A stretch of 64,000 nucleotides of DNA from CAYLRY01 sp964386535 (GCA_964386535.1 CAYLRY010000009.1:1-64000), one strand, 5' to 3'; shown: positions 34,027 to 43,332, counted from the stretch's first letter. Numbers and translations: made by a program. The notes: generated by a model not told the origin, from the letters alone.

Positions 34027-37000
34027 TGATTTTGATGCTGTACGCATTTCCCTGGCATCTCCTGAACAAATTAGAAGCTGGTCTTATGGTGAGGTAACCA
34101 AACCTGAGACCATTAACTACCGCACCCTTAAACCTGAAAGAGACGGCCTCTTTTGTGAGCGCATCTTCGGGCCCACAAAGGATTTCGAATGCTTTTGCGG
34201 AAAGTATAAAAAAATCCGCTATAAAGGTATTATTTGCGATAAATGCGGAGTAGAAGTCGCACGTGCCAAGGTGCGCCGTGAACGTATGGGGCATATTGAA
34301 CTGGCCTGCCCGGTCAGCCATATCTGGTTTGCCAAGGGGGTACCCAGCCGGCTGGGTCTTTTGCTCGATCTCTCGCCACGCAGCCTGGACCGTGTGCTAT
34401 ATTTCTCCCATTATATCATTACTTACATTAACGAAGAAGCGCGGCAAGCCATAATTAAAAAGCTGGAAGATGCCATGGCCCAGGAATTATCCAGGCGACA
34501 GGTTGAAATGGAGGCTAAAATCAGCGAACTGGAGAACAGCCAGGCTTCACCGGAAGACATTAATCAGATCCGCAGTAATTTCATTGATGAGGAATCCCGG
34601 CTGAAGGATGAATTGACTGTTGCAATTGAACAGATCAAAGACCTTCATGTTAAAGAACTACTGGCAGAAAACCAATATAATGAATTGAAACAAAAATATA
34701 ACGATGTTTTTGAAGCCGGAATGGGAGCGGAGGCGATTCTAAAAATCACAAGATCTATCGAACTGGACCAAATGCGCAATGAGTTGATACAGGAAAGCTA
34801 TTCCAGCTCCGGACAACGGCGTAAAAAAGCCAGTAAGCAATTACAGGTAGTAGAAGCTTTCCGCCGCAGCGGTAATAAACCTGAATGGATGATTCTAACA
34901 GTCTTGCCCGTTCTGCCTCCGGACCTGCGCCCTATGGTGCAACTGGATGGCGGTAGATTTGCTACATCAGACCTTAATGATCTGTATCGTCGTGTAATTA
35001 ACCGTAACAACCGTCTGCATCACCTGATGGATATAGGGGCGCCGGAAATCATTGTTCGCAATGAAAAACGCATGCTTCAGGAAGCTGTGGACTCTTTGAT
35101 AGACAACGGACGCCGGGGAAGGGCGGTTTCTGTAAGCGGCAATCATAAGTTGAAGTCGCTCTCAGATATGCTTAGGGGTAAGCAGGGACGCTTCCGCCAG
35201 AACCTTCTGGGGAAACGTGTAGATTACAGTGGGCGTTCCGTAATTGTAGTTGGACCGGAACTCAAGCTGCATCAATGCGGACTGCCCCGCCGTATGGCAT
35301 TGGAGCTTTTTAAACCCTTTGTTATGCGTTATCTGGTGCAAAAAGATCTAGCTCATAATATCAAGAGCGCCCGCCGTCTGGTGGAAAGAGCTAGACCGGA
35401 AGTATATGATATACTGGAAGAAGTTATTAAGGAACGCCCGGTTTTACTGAACCGTGCTCCCACACTGCACCGTCTAAGCGTTCAGGCTTTTGAGCCGGTA
35501 TTGATTGATGGTTCAGCAATCCAGATCCATCCCCTGGTATGTTCTGCTTTTAATGCTGACTTTGATGGAGACCAGATGGCTGTCCATGTACCCTTATCCA
35601 AAGAAGCTGTAGCTGAAGCCAGAGACCTGATGCTCAGTATTCATAACATGCTTCTGCCCAGTTCCGGCGATCCTGTAGTCACACCTACCCTGGACATGGT
35701 GTTGGGTTCCTATTATCTAACTACCATGCGGCCTGACATTAAGGGAGAAAACAAGGTTTTCGGCAGTTTTGAAGAAGCCCGTCTGGCTTATGAGCTGGGT
35801 GTTGTTGACTTGAGGGCTGAAATTGATGTTCGAGATATGGATAGAGGCGGAAATCGCATTAAGACCAGCGTCGGCCGTATTATTTTTAATGAAGCTTTGC
35901 CTAAAGAAATAGGTTTTGTTAACCGTATTGTCGATAAATCTGGTTTAAAACAAATTGTGGCTGATTGTTATAAGGTCTTACCTAATGAAGGAACCGCCGC
36001 TGTGCTGGATAAAATCAAACAACTTGGATTCCATTATGCCACTTCTTCAGGCATTACCATTGCAGCTAACGATATCGAGGTCCCTGCGGCCAAGCCGGAT
36101 TTGATTAAAGAAGCTGAAAAGAAGGCCCTGACCATAGAAAACCAGTTCCGCCAGGGCTTAATAGACGAAGATGAAAGGTATACAGGGGTGGTCGAGGTCT
36201 GGACTGAAATAGCTGACAGACTGACTGATGTTCTGCAACAAAGTATGGACCGTTATGGCGGAATTTACATGATGTCTACCTCCGGCGCTAAAGGTAATAT
36301 CTCCCAGATTAAGCAAATGGCCGGTATGAGAGGCTTGATGACCAATCCCTCAGGAAGAATTATTGATTTCCCAATTAAATCCAGTTTGAGGGAAGGGCTT
36401 AGCGTACTGGAGTACTTCATCTCCACACATGGCGCTCGTAAAGGTTTGGCGGATACAGCCTTGAGGACATCCGGTTCAGGTTACCTGACCAGGCGTTTGA
36501 TTGATGTCGCTCAGGATGTTATCACACGGGAAGACGATTGCAGGACTCAGGAAGGTATCTGGCTGGCTGATTCACCGGAAAAAAGCTTATTACCGCCTTT
36601 ATCAAAGAGAATTGTCGGCCGCCTGGCAGCCGCCAAAATAATAGATCCCAAAACCGGTGAAACTCTGGTAGAAAGAGATGAAGAAATAGATGAATCCAAA
36701 GCTGCTAAAATCAACGCTGCCGGTATAAGTAAAGTTTATATCCGTTCACCGCTTAGCTGTCAATCACGCTGGGGTGTTTGCCGGAAATGCTATGGAAGAG
36801 ATCTGGCTCGCGGGCGTATGGTGGAACCCAATACAGCCGTCGGAATAATTGCCGCTCAAAGCATCGGTGAACCCGGTACACAGTTAACCCTGCGAACCTT
36901 CCATACCGGTGGAATTATTGGTCTGGACATTACCACCGGTCTGCCCAGGGTGGAGGAATTGTTTGAAGCCAGAGCTCCCAAAGCTCAGGCCCTGATCGCC

Positions 37001-37963
37001 GAAATAGACGGCATTGCGGAGATTACACAGGACGAAGAAGGACGGAGGATCAAGACGGTAAATTCCGAGATATTAACTGATGAATATCCGCTACTGCCCA
37101 ACTGGCAACTGATGGTAGATAACGGTCAGGTAGTTGAAGCAGGAACCATTCTGGCCAGTCAGGTGCCTGAGAATAACAAACCGGCGGAGTCCAATGCAGT
37201 CACCGCCACTAACCCTTCCATCACAGCTCAAAAAGGTGGGGAAGTTATACTTGGAGAAGGTAAAATATTAATTCGTTATGAAGAAAGGGAAGAACGCGAA
37301 TATATTGTACCGGCAACCGCTCAACTGCGGATTAAAAATGGGGATAAAGTTGAAGCCGGGATGCAATTGACTGAGGGATCGTTGAACCCGCAGGACCTGA
37401 TGCGGATTAAGGGGCGCGGTGCGGTTCAACAATACCTGGTTGAAGAAGTCCAAAAAGTATACCGTTCTCAAGGCGTTAATATCAACGATAAGCATATTGA
37501 AACTATTGCTCGCCAGATGCTGACTCAAGTCCGCATCACTTCTTCAGGTGACACCAAACTGGTCCCCGGTGAACTGGTTGACCGGTTCCATTATGAAGAC
37601 ACCAATGCCAAAGTACTTTCAGAAGGCGGCGAACCGGCAACAGCCCTGCCAATACTTCTGGGCATAACCCGGGCTTCTTTGAATACGGACAGTTGGCTGG
37701 CAGCGGCGTCCTTCCAGGAGACTACCCGCGTATTGACTGAAGCAGCGGTTTATGGAAAGATCGATAAACTCATCGGTCTAAAGGAAAATGTAATTATTGG
37801 TAAACTTATCCCGGCTCATAACCCAATTCAGAAAAGTAATGAGGCTAAATTAACAGGTCAAACGGCAGTTGCGTCCCGGGTGGCCAGCGTTATTCCCGGA
37901 CCTGTGCTGGAAGAAAATGATGTAGTTAATGAGGATGTTGGGTTTAAAGAAGCGGAAGATTAG
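34013..37963 (+). CDS. rpoC: DNA-directed RNA polymerase subunit beta'
   Basis: Catalytic-centre subunit, 1316 residues. Near the N-terminus is the zinc ribbon (CFCGKYKKIRYKGIICDKCG); the Mg-binding NADFDGDQMAVH is present, as are the bridge/trigger regions (GIIAAQSIGEPGTQLTLRTFHTGG) and the second zinc site (CQSRWGVCRKCYG). A coiled-coil-rich stretch at about residues 150-270 is typical. It overlaps rpoB and is followed by a strong hairpin terminator. Confidence 0.98.
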   Translation: MLEVNDFDAVRISLASPEQIRSWSYGEVTKPETINYRTLKPERDGLFCERIFGPTKDFECFCGKYKKIRYKGIICDKCGVEVARAKVRRERMGHIELACPVSHIWFAKGVPSRLGLLLDLSPRSLDRVLYFSHYIITYINEEARQAIIKKLEDAMAQELSRRQVEMEAKISELENSQASPEDINQIRSNFIDEESRLKDELTVAIEQIKDLHVKELLAENQYNELKQKYNDVFEAGMGAEAILKITRSIELDQMRNELIQESYSSSGQRRKKASKQLQVVEAFRRSGNKPEWMILTVLPVLPPDLRPMVQLDGGRFATSDLNDLYRRVINRNNRLHHLMDIGAPEIIVRNEKRMLQEAVDSLIDNGRRGRAVSVSGNHKLKSLSDMLRGKQGRFRQNLLGKRVDYSGRSVIVVGPELKLHQCGLPRRMALELFKPFVMRYLVQKDLAHNIKSARRLVERARPEVYDILEEVIKERPVLLNRAPTLHRLSVQAFEPVLIDGSAIQIHPLVCSAFNADFDGDQMAVHVPLSKEAVAEARDLMLSIHNMLLPSSGDPVVTPTLDMVLGSYYLTTMRPDIKGENKVFGSFEEARLAYELGVVDLRAEIDVRDMDRGGNRIKTSVGRIIFNEALPKEIGFVNRIVDKSGLKQIVADCYKVLPNEGTAAVLDKIKQLGFHYATSSGITIAANDIEVPAAKPDLIKEAEKKALTIENQFRQGLIDEDERYTGVVEVWTEIADRLTDVLQQSMDRYGGIYMMSTSGAKGNISQIKQMAGMRGLMTNPSGRIIDFPIKSSLREGLSVLEYFISTHGARKGLADTALRTSGSGYLTRRLIDVAQDVITREDDCRTQEGIWLADSPEKSLLPPLSKRIVGRLAAAKIIDPKTGETLVERDEEIDESKAAKINAAGISKVYIRSPLSCQSRWGVCRKCYGRDLARGRMVEPNTAVGIIAAQSIGEPGTQLTLRTFHTGGIIGLDITTGLPRVEELFEARAPKAQALIAEIDGIAEITQDEEGRRIKTVNSEILTDEYPLLPNWQLMVDNGQVVEAGTILASQVPENNKPAESNAVTATNPSITAQKGGEVILGEGKILIRYEEREEREYIVPATAQLRIKNGDKVEAGMQLTEGSLNPQDLMRIKGRGAVQQYLVEEVQKVYRSQGVNINDKHIETIARQMLTQVRITSSGDTKLVPGELVDRFHYEDTNAKVLSEGGEPATALPILLGITRASLNTDSWLAAASFQETTRVLTEAAVYGKIDKLIGLKENVIIGKLIPAHNPIQKSNEAKLTGQTAVASRVASVIPGPVLEENDVVNEDVGFKEAED

Positions 37964-37987
37964 TCCTCTAAGTACCAATTAGCGTTC

Positions 37988-38017
37988 TCAGGAGCCCCGT
38001 CTTTTCGGGGCTCCTGA
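37988..38017 (+). terminator. Intrinsic terminator after rpoC
   Basis: A 12-base-pair GC-rich stem (37988-37999 with 38006-38017, TCAGGAGCCCCG and its complement) with a TCTTTT loop, 25 bases after the rpoC stop, followed by an AT-rich tract. Confidence 0.85.
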
Positions 38018-38072
38018 ATATTAACTAATATTATGCTGTGTTTTTTATCACGCCGAAAGAATACGAAATCCG

Positions 38073-38168
38073 AAATCCGCCATCAAATAGCTTCAAACAG
38101 GCACAAGGTTTCTGCACTGATTTGGTGAAAAAATCCACGCTCGTTTAGCTTTGTTTGATGGTGAATCA
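38073..38168 (-). repeat. Dispersed repeat family 2, copy Y
   Basis: Imperfect palindrome of about 96 bases between the rpoC terminator and the ruvB promoter. Its ends (AATCCGCCATCAAA... and ...TTTGATGGTGAATC) are mutually complementary over about 20 of 25 positions. The centre 38106-38136, read on the minus strand, matches copy X (19596-19624). The 13-mer at 38153-38165 reappears in inverse orientation at 53714-53726. Confidence 0.65.
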
Positions 38169-38195
38169 AGGAAATGCCATCATCTCAATCTTGTA

Positions 38196-38213
38196 TATGC
38201 TATAATTAGCATA
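38196..38213 (+). promoter_or_regulatory. Palindrome over the ruvB extended -10
   Basis: TATGCTA (38196-38202), TAAT, TAGCATA (38207-38213) form a perfect 18-base palindrome. Inside it is an extended -10 element, TGC TATAAT (38198-38206), about 36 bases upstream of the proposed ruvB start. An operator overlapping the ruvB promoter, for example for an SOS-type repressor, is possible; the sequence does not match the LexA boxes I know. Confidence 0.5.
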
Positions 38214-38241
38214 GATCGTACAGGTATAAAGGAGCAACCTA

Positions 38242-39270
38242 ATCGCACGGGTAGTTTCGGGGAAATCAGGAAATGAGGACATCTTGCTGGACACCAGTCT
38301 CCGCCCAAGGTGTCTGGATGACTTTATCGGACAGACCCGGGTAAAAGAAAACCTGGGCATCACCATCGCCGCCGCCAAGGGACGGGGTGAAGCCCTGGAT
38401 CATATACTTCTATACGGTCCTCCTGGATTAGGGAAAACCACACTGGCGCATATTATTGCTACCGAGATGGGTGTAAGTGTTAAAATAACCTCCGGTCCAG
38501 CTATTGAACGCACCGGTGACCTGGCTGCTATCCTGACAAACCTGCGGAGTCAGGACATATTATTCATCGATGAAATTCACCGGTTATCCCGCGTAGTGGA
38601 GGAAATTCTTTATCCTGCCATGGAGGATTTCGCTCTGGATATTATTATCGGTAAGGGGCCGGGAGCTAAAAGCTTGCGACTAAAACTGCCGCCTTTCACC
38701 TTAATAGGCGCTACCACCAGGTATGCCATGCTCAGCGCTCCTTTGCGTGACCGCTTTGGTGTAGTACACCGTTTGGATTTTTATGATGAGCAATCGATTG
38801 AAAGAATATTAAACAGATCCGCGGCTTTACTTAAAGTTAAAGCTGAATCTGAAGGGTTGAAAGAGATTGCCTGTAGAGCCAGAGGTACACCCCGAGTGGC
38901 AAACCGTTTATTAAAAAGAGTCAGGGATTATGCTCAGGTTATGGCTGACAGTATAATCACTCAAGAGATTGCCGATCGAGCTTTAACCCAGCTAGAAGTG
39001 GATCATATCGGGCTGGATGAGATAGATCACAAGATATTGAATTCCATAATCAAAAAATTTAACGGTGGGCCGGTTGGACTGGAGACCATAGCCGCTTCAA
39101 TTAGTGAAGAATCAGATACTATCATGGATGTTTATGAGCCCTATTTGATCCAACTAGGTTTTCTTGAAAGAACTCCCCGCGGTAGAGTTGTTACTGAGAG
39201 GGCTTACCGGCATCTCAATATACCTTATAAACATACTAAACAAGAGCAACCCACTTTGTGGAAAACCTAG
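38242..39270 (+). CDS. ruvB: Holliday junction branch-migration ATPase RuvB
   Basis: AAA+ hexameric motor acting with RuvA on Holliday junctions. Walker A LLYGPPGLGKTTLA, Walker B LFIDEIHRL, sensor GATTRYAML and the C-terminal winged helix (EPYLIQLGFLERTPRGR) are present. The conservative start is TTG at 38284, but the frame stays open upstream and encodes ARVVSGKSGNED before LDTSLRPR, matching usual RuvB N-termini. AAAGGAG (38228-38234) sits seven bases before ATC 38242, which I propose as the start (342 residues). ruvA and ruvC are not adjacent. Confidence 0.9.
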   Translation: MARVVSGKSGNEDILLDTSLRPRCLDDFIGQTRVKENLGITIAAAKGRGEALDHILLYGPPGLGKTTLAHIIATEMGVSVKITSGPAIERTGDLAAILTNLRSQDILFIDEIHRLSRVVEEILYPAMEDFALDIIIGKGPGAKSLRLKLPPFTLIGATTRYAMLSAPLRDRFGVVHRLDFYDEQSIERILNRSAALLKVKAESEGLKEIACRARGTPRVANRLLKRVRDYAQVMADSIITQEIADRALTQLEVDHIGLDEIDHKILNSIIKKFNGGPVGLETIAASISEESDTIMDVYEPYLIQLGFLERTPRGRVVTERAYRHLNIPYKHTKQEQPTLWKT

Positions 39271-39345
39271 CTCACTATTGGGAGATACCAAATTTGGATT
39301 AGGGATTTTGTATATTCAAAATTATGATTTTTACTTTCTCTTTAT

Positions 39346-40017
39346 GTGAGGCTTGATTTGTCCTGTCTTGTGCGTTTAATGGTTAAAGAGGATATCACTC
39401 AGATCAGTGTCATTGACCGGGAAGCTTTTCCAACTATGTGGCCGCCGGTTAATTTCCAGCGAGAGCTTACCAACCGCATGGCTCATTATCTGGTAGTCAG
39501 CGATGGAACACGGGTACTGGATCAACCTGGAGCAAACCCTGATTCCGGTTCAAAACCAAGACGCTCATTTTGGGGTCTTATTTTCCCTTTTATTGGTAAC
39601 CCTGCAAAGTCAGGTAATCCATCTGAGAGAGTAAGTGAATATATAATTGGATTTGTGGGAATGTGGTTGATGGTGGATGAAGCCCACATTATTAACATAG
39701 CAGTCAGGGGTGTTTGCCGGGGCAAAGGTATAGGTGAGCTCCTTCTGATCTCCTGTATTGATTTAGCCTATAAGCTGAAAGCCACTGTAGTTACTCTGGA
39801 AGTACGGGCCAGTAATACTATAGCCCAGAACCTTTACACAAAATATGGTTTTAATCAGGTTGGTTTACGAAAAAAATATTACACTGACAATAATGAAGAT
39901 GCCCTCATTATGACTACGGATATTATTACCACGGATGCTTTTATGCAACGTTTTCAGAAACTTAAAGAGGCTCATTTCCAGAAATTAAAAGATATTATTT
40001 ACCATGTCCCAATGTAA
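39346..40017 (+). CDS. rimI: GNAT acetyltransferase, RimI-like
   Basis: N-acetyltransferase of the RimI type (N-terminal Ala acetylation of ribosomal protein bS18 in characterised members). The N-terminus has VKEDITQISVIDREAFPTMWPP; the acetyl-CoA loop is VRGVCRGKGIGELLL and the end of the fold is ASNTIAQNLYTKYGFNQVGLRKKYYTDNNEDALIM. At 223 residues it is longer than E. coli RimI because of a basic, proline-rich insertion at about residues 60-95 and a helical C-terminal tail. GTG start at 39346, no clear Shine-Dalgarno. Confidence 0.82.
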   Translation: MRLDLSCLVRLMVKEDITQISVIDREAFPTMWPPVNFQRELTNRMAHYLVVSDGTRVLDQPGANPDSGSKPRRSFWGLIFPFIGNPAKSGNPSERVSEYIIGFVGMWLMVDEAHIINIAVRGVCRGKGIGELLLISCIDLAYKLKATVVTLEVRASNTIAQNLYTKYGFNQVGLRKKYYTDNNEDALIMTTDIITTDAFMQRFQKLKEAHFQKLKDIIYHVPM

Positions 40018-40104
40018 CATGAGGTAAGAACAGCGGATAAATCCTGACTTGTTCAGAAATGGAAACCGCCAACCTTTTGAAATTGTGTCAACCGTTGTTT
40101 ACAC

Positions 40105-40569
40105 TTAAAATCCAAACAGATTCCGCCGTGTCTGTGTTTCAGCCTGTAGATTGGCTCTTAGCCATTTTACCATGCCCTCTCTACTTTTTGACATAGGTTC
40201 CTTAAGTTTATCAATTGGCAAGTCCTGTAACGTAGATAAGGACTGGCTTCTCCTGGCAATTTCAATTCTTTCATTCATTTCGTTAATGAGATTATAAGTT
40301 TCTTTAAGAGCGGTCAATGTCTCCGACTCGAAATAATCCAGCCTATCCTGGTAGGCTTTCCAGGCCCCAGTTTTAAATTTTTTAGGTGATTGAGGATTTA
40401 TGCGCCTGGTCTCCAATATTTTAAAATTTTCATTAATATCTGCAATCATACCGATTGCGGATTGCAGTCTGGGAGTTGATCGTTTTCTAGTCCTGGTCAA
40501 GGTAAATATCAGAATCAGTATCAGAGCAATAAAAATTATATAAGACGTCCAATTTTCAGCCATTTCCAC
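40105..40569 (-). CDS. Membrane-anchored hypothetical protein
   Basis: A 154-residue protein with a single N-terminal membrane helix (YIIFIALILILIFTL, about residues 10-25), a basic stop-transfer stretch (RTRKRS) and a mostly helical, charged cytoplasmic part. No family recognised. It resembles single-span scaffold proteins in organisation only. Neighbours (rimI-like, methyltransferase) give no clear clue. Confidence 0.6.
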   Translation of the reverse strand: MEMAENWTSYIIFIALILILIFTLTRTRKRSTPRLQSAIGMIADINENFKILETRRINPQSPKKFKTGAWKAYQDRLDYFESETLTALKETYNLINEMNERIEIARRSQSLSTLQDLPIDKLKEPMSKSREGMVKWLRANLQAETQTRRNLFGF

Positions 40570-40639
40570 ACCTCAAAGCGCAGAGATTAAGTCATCAGAT
40601 TACACATCATTAAAACACAATATGCCGGATCTGTCCATA

Positions 40640-41305
40640 TTATCTCTTAACCAGCAAACAGATATTTCGTGAAAAGTATTTGACCGGGAAATGATATTTC
40701 TTTTCAGGGAAAGATTTCAACAGGGTTAATCCTGCCCTTTTCACCAACTTTTCCATTTCCGGATAAGTGAAAAGATAGTAATAACGCAGCACTTCCTGCC
40801 CTTTAACTTTCCAGGGAACATAAATTTCTTTTCTTTTAAACCAGAAACGAGGCTGCCAGCGGTTCCAGACGGTAACCATGGCCTCTCCACCCGGTTTTAA
40901 TACCCTTCTAAGTTCCTTCAAAGCCGCAATTTGCTCTTCGTGGGCCTGTATGTGATGATAAGTTGCTATTGAAATAGCCCAATCAAAACTCGCGTCGCTA
41001 TAAGGCAATCGCCGCACATCAGCAATCTGTAAATTTACCGTAAACTCAAACTTTTGGGAGTAGCGGCGCGCCAGCTTTATCATCTCAGCGGAAAAATCCA
41101 TTCCAAAAAGGTCAAAACCGGCTTTAAAGGGTAAAAAATCGGCTCCATGACCGCTTCCCAGGTTCAGGAGTCTGCCCCGCTTCCATCTTTGCGATAAAAT
41201 TTCCAGTTCATAACGAAATATTGAATAATGGCGGTAATTATACCAGCCCGGAGCAATCCGGTCATAAACCTCCTTGTTTGTTTTATCGTTAAACTTAGCA
41301 GGTAT
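40640..41305 (-). CDS. Class I SAM-dependent methyltransferase, non-canonical start
   Basis: The obvious ATG (41101) lies inside the fold. Upstream, the frame stays open and encodes VYDRIAPGWYNYRHYS and the SAM-binding motif RLLNLGSGHGADFLPF, so the gene must begin earlier. No ATG, GTG or TTG exists in frame between 41101 and the stop at 41318-41320. AAAGGGG (minus strand, 41319-41313) is seven bases before ATA at 41305-41303, my proposed start, giving about 221 residues. Motif II/III regions (DASFDWAISIATYHHI, LRRVLKPGGEAMVTVW) are present. The fold resembles Methyltransf_11 enzymes; the tail WKVKGQEVLRYYYLFTYPEM suggests the AlkB-homologue-8/Trm9-like tRNA methyltransferase group, which would fit divergent elp3. 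Confidence 0.82.
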   Translation of the reverse strand: MPAKFNDKTNKEVYDRIAPGWYNYRHYSIFRYELEILSQRWKRGRLLNLGSGHGADFLPFKAGFDLFGMDFSAEMIKLARRYSQKFEFTVNLQIADVRRLPYSDASFDWAISIATYHHIQAHEEQIAALKELRRVLKPGGEAMVTVWNRWQPRFWFKRKEIYVPWKVKGQEVLRYYYLFTYPEMEKLVKRAGLTLLKSFPEKKYHFPVKYFSRNICLLVKR

Positions 41306-41366
41306 TTGATTACCCCTTTATTTCACGGAATTGTATCTATCTGATAAACTATTAAAGGAAGTATAT

Positions 41367-42758
41367 ATGAAAAAAACTACCAGAACAATATCCGGCATAA
41401 CACCGATAGCGGTTATGACTAAGCCTATGGGATGCCCCGGTAAGTGTGTATATTGCCCAACTTTCAACGCCACCCCTCAAAGCTACACCCCGGAGTCTCC
41501 CGCAGTGCTGCGCGCTCGTGAGTGTCAGTACGATGCTGCCGAACAAGTTAAACTGAGACTCAAAACTCTAACTGAAATGGGTCACCCCACCGATAAGGTC
41601 GAGCTAATCATTATGGGTGGCACTTTCCCAGCCGCTCCAAGAGAATATCAGGACGGCTTTATCAAGGACTGTTTTGATGCGCTGAACGGTCAGGCCTCAA
41701 ATAGTCTTCAGGAGGCAATGCTTGTCAACGAGACCGCTGTTCACCGTTGTACGGGGTTATGCATCGAGACGCGCCCAGATTTTTGTAGACAGGCAGAGAT
41801 AGACCATATGCTGGAATACGGCACCACGAGAGTGGAAATTGGGGTCCAGATGCTCAGCGATGCTATTTATCAGTACGTAAAAAGGGGTCATACGGTAGAA
41901 GATGTGGTGAAAGCCACCGCTCTGCTTAGAGAAAACGGCCTCAAAGTCCACTATCACTGGATGCCTGGACTACCTGGAGCCACTCCTGAACTGGATCTCA
42001 GGTTGTCCAATATGCTGTGGGACGATCCACGTTTCCGTCCGGACGGCCTTAAAATCTACCCTACCATGGTAGTAGAAGGTACTGAGTTGGAAAAATGGTA
42101 CCTTGAAAATAAATTTGAACCCTATCCTGATGATATTATGATAGATCTGATCGCGGACATTAAAGCCAGGGTACCTGAATATGTACGTATTTCCAGGGTC
42201 TTACGTGACATCCCATCCAAATTCATAGTCGGCGGCTTACGTGACTCGCTGCGGGACCCTCTCAAACAGCGTATGACTCAAAAGGGAACTCGTTGTCAAT
42301 GTATTCGCTGTCGTGAATACGGCTTCCGCATCCGTGATGGCTGGCATCCGGACGAACCTCACCTGGCACGCCTGGAATATGAAGCTGCGGGAGGTAAGGA
42401 AATCTTCCTTTCTTTCAAGGATGATCAGGAGACATTATTTGGGCTGCTTAGATTGAGAATCCAGGATCGACCTGTCCCCGGTTTACCTGAGCATCTGCGT
42501 GATCAGACAGCTTTGGTACGTGAATTACACGTCTTTGGTCCGGAACTGTCTCTAAGTCAACGCGACTCCACAGCCGCCCAGCATCGCGGTCTGGGAAAAG
42601 CCTTGCTAAAAGAAGCTGAATATATTACTTCACAAGAATTCCGTCGTGATTGGTTAGCTGTCCTCAGTGGAGTTGGCGCCCGTCAATATTACAGAGCTGA
42701 AGGTTACAGGCTCCAGGGAGCTTATATGGTTAAAAAGGTCCGTAACTTGAATGATTAG
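41367..42758 (+). CDS. Elp3-type tRNA U34 carboxymethyl synthase (radical SAM + GNAT)
   Basis: Single-subunit Elp3 homologue of about 463 residues. The radical-SAM part has the CxxxxCxxC cluster motif in MGCPGKCVYCP and downstream MGGTFPA and CIETRPD; the C-terminal part is a GNAT domain with QHRGLGKALLKEAE and a tyrosine-rich end. In eukaryotes and archaea Elp3 installs the cm5 group on wobble uridine; a Dehalococcoides homologue has been used for structure work. ATG 41367 chosen over 41331 because AAAGGAAG precedes it. The divergent Trm9-like methyltransferase could act in the same modification path (inference). Confidence 0.9.
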   Translation: MKKTTRTISGITPIAVMTKPMGCPGKCVYCPTFNATPQSYTPESPAVLRARECQYDAAEQVKLRLKTLTEMGHPTDKVELIIMGGTFPAAPREYQDGFIKDCFDALNGQASNSLQEAMLVNETAVHRCTGLCIETRPDFCRQAEIDHMLEYGTTRVEIGVQMLSDAIYQYVKRGHTVEDVVKATALLRENGLKVHYHWMPGLPGATPELDLRLSNMLWDDPRFRPDGLKIYPTMVVEGTELEKWYLENKFEPYPDDIMIDLIADIKARVPEYVRISRVLRDIPSKFIVGGLRDSLRDPLKQRMTQKGTRCQCIRCREYGFRIRDGWHPDEPHLARLEYEAAGGKEIFLSFKDDQETLFGLLRLRIQDRPVPGLPEHLRDQTALVRELHVFGPELSLSQRDSTAAQHRGLGKALLKEAEYITSQEFRRDWLAVLSGVGARQYYRAEGYRLQGAYMVKKVRNLND

Positions 42759-42941
42759 TTTTGCCTGTGCACCCTATCTTTGGCAATCAGCATTATAGTC
42801 AATGATTTATAGTAATCATTACTTCTGTCTTTAAGCCAGTACCCCTTATTATATCTGTTTGGAGTCACCGTTCTCCTCTTTACCGAGTGGACGAAACCTC
42901 TGGTGATGGGTGTGAAGAATAACTTTCCAGGTAAGGCTCAT

Positions 42942-43328
42942 TTAATTCTTTGTCTCCCGCTGATTCTCAATTTCCCATAAGCGCGCATCACCTATACCGA
43001 AGTGGTGGGCTATTTCATGGCGGACCACTCGCCGGATTTCTTCTTTGATACACATTTCATCGGCACCACATTTGGCTTCTATGCTCTTCTGAAAAATGGT
43101 CACTTTATCCGGCGGAACCATGCCATAGCCAGTATGTCGCATAGTCAGGGGTACCCCCTCATATAACCCCAGCAATATCATCGAATTTCTCAATCCTGCT
43201 TGCCGCATCTGGCGGCGGGACGGCAGGTCCTCAACAGTCACATCGATATTTTCCAGCCTTTCCTGGAACTCCTCCGGCAAACCTTCCATAGCTTCGGCTA
43301 CCAGTTGCTCGAATCTTGCCCTATCCAT
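42942..43328 (-). CDS. Minimal zincin metallopeptidase (MMP-like family)
   Basis: A 128-residue protein of the PF06262-type zincin family. The zinc motif HEIAHHFGIGDARLWEIE follows the HExxHxxGxxD pattern, with IEAKCGADEMCIKEEIRRVVR ahead of it and an N-terminal acidic helix region (LVAEAMEGLPEEFQERLENIDVTVED). No signal peptide, so cytosolic. Substrate unknown. It starts four bases after the C-terminal processing protease gene and is probably co-transcribed with it. Confidence 0.85.
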   Translation of the reverse strand: MDRARFEQLVAEAMEGLPEEFQERLENIDVTVEDLPSRRQMRQAGLRNSMILLGLYEGVPLTMRHTGYGMVPPDKVTIFQKSIEAKCGADEMCIKEEIRRVVRHEIAHHFGIGDARLWEIENQRETKN

Positions 43329-43332
43329 TTTC

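Noticed and set aside
42841..42935. Third good copy of repeat family 2
   Set aside because: Shares only a GAAACCT word and a loose CACC; not better than chance by eye.
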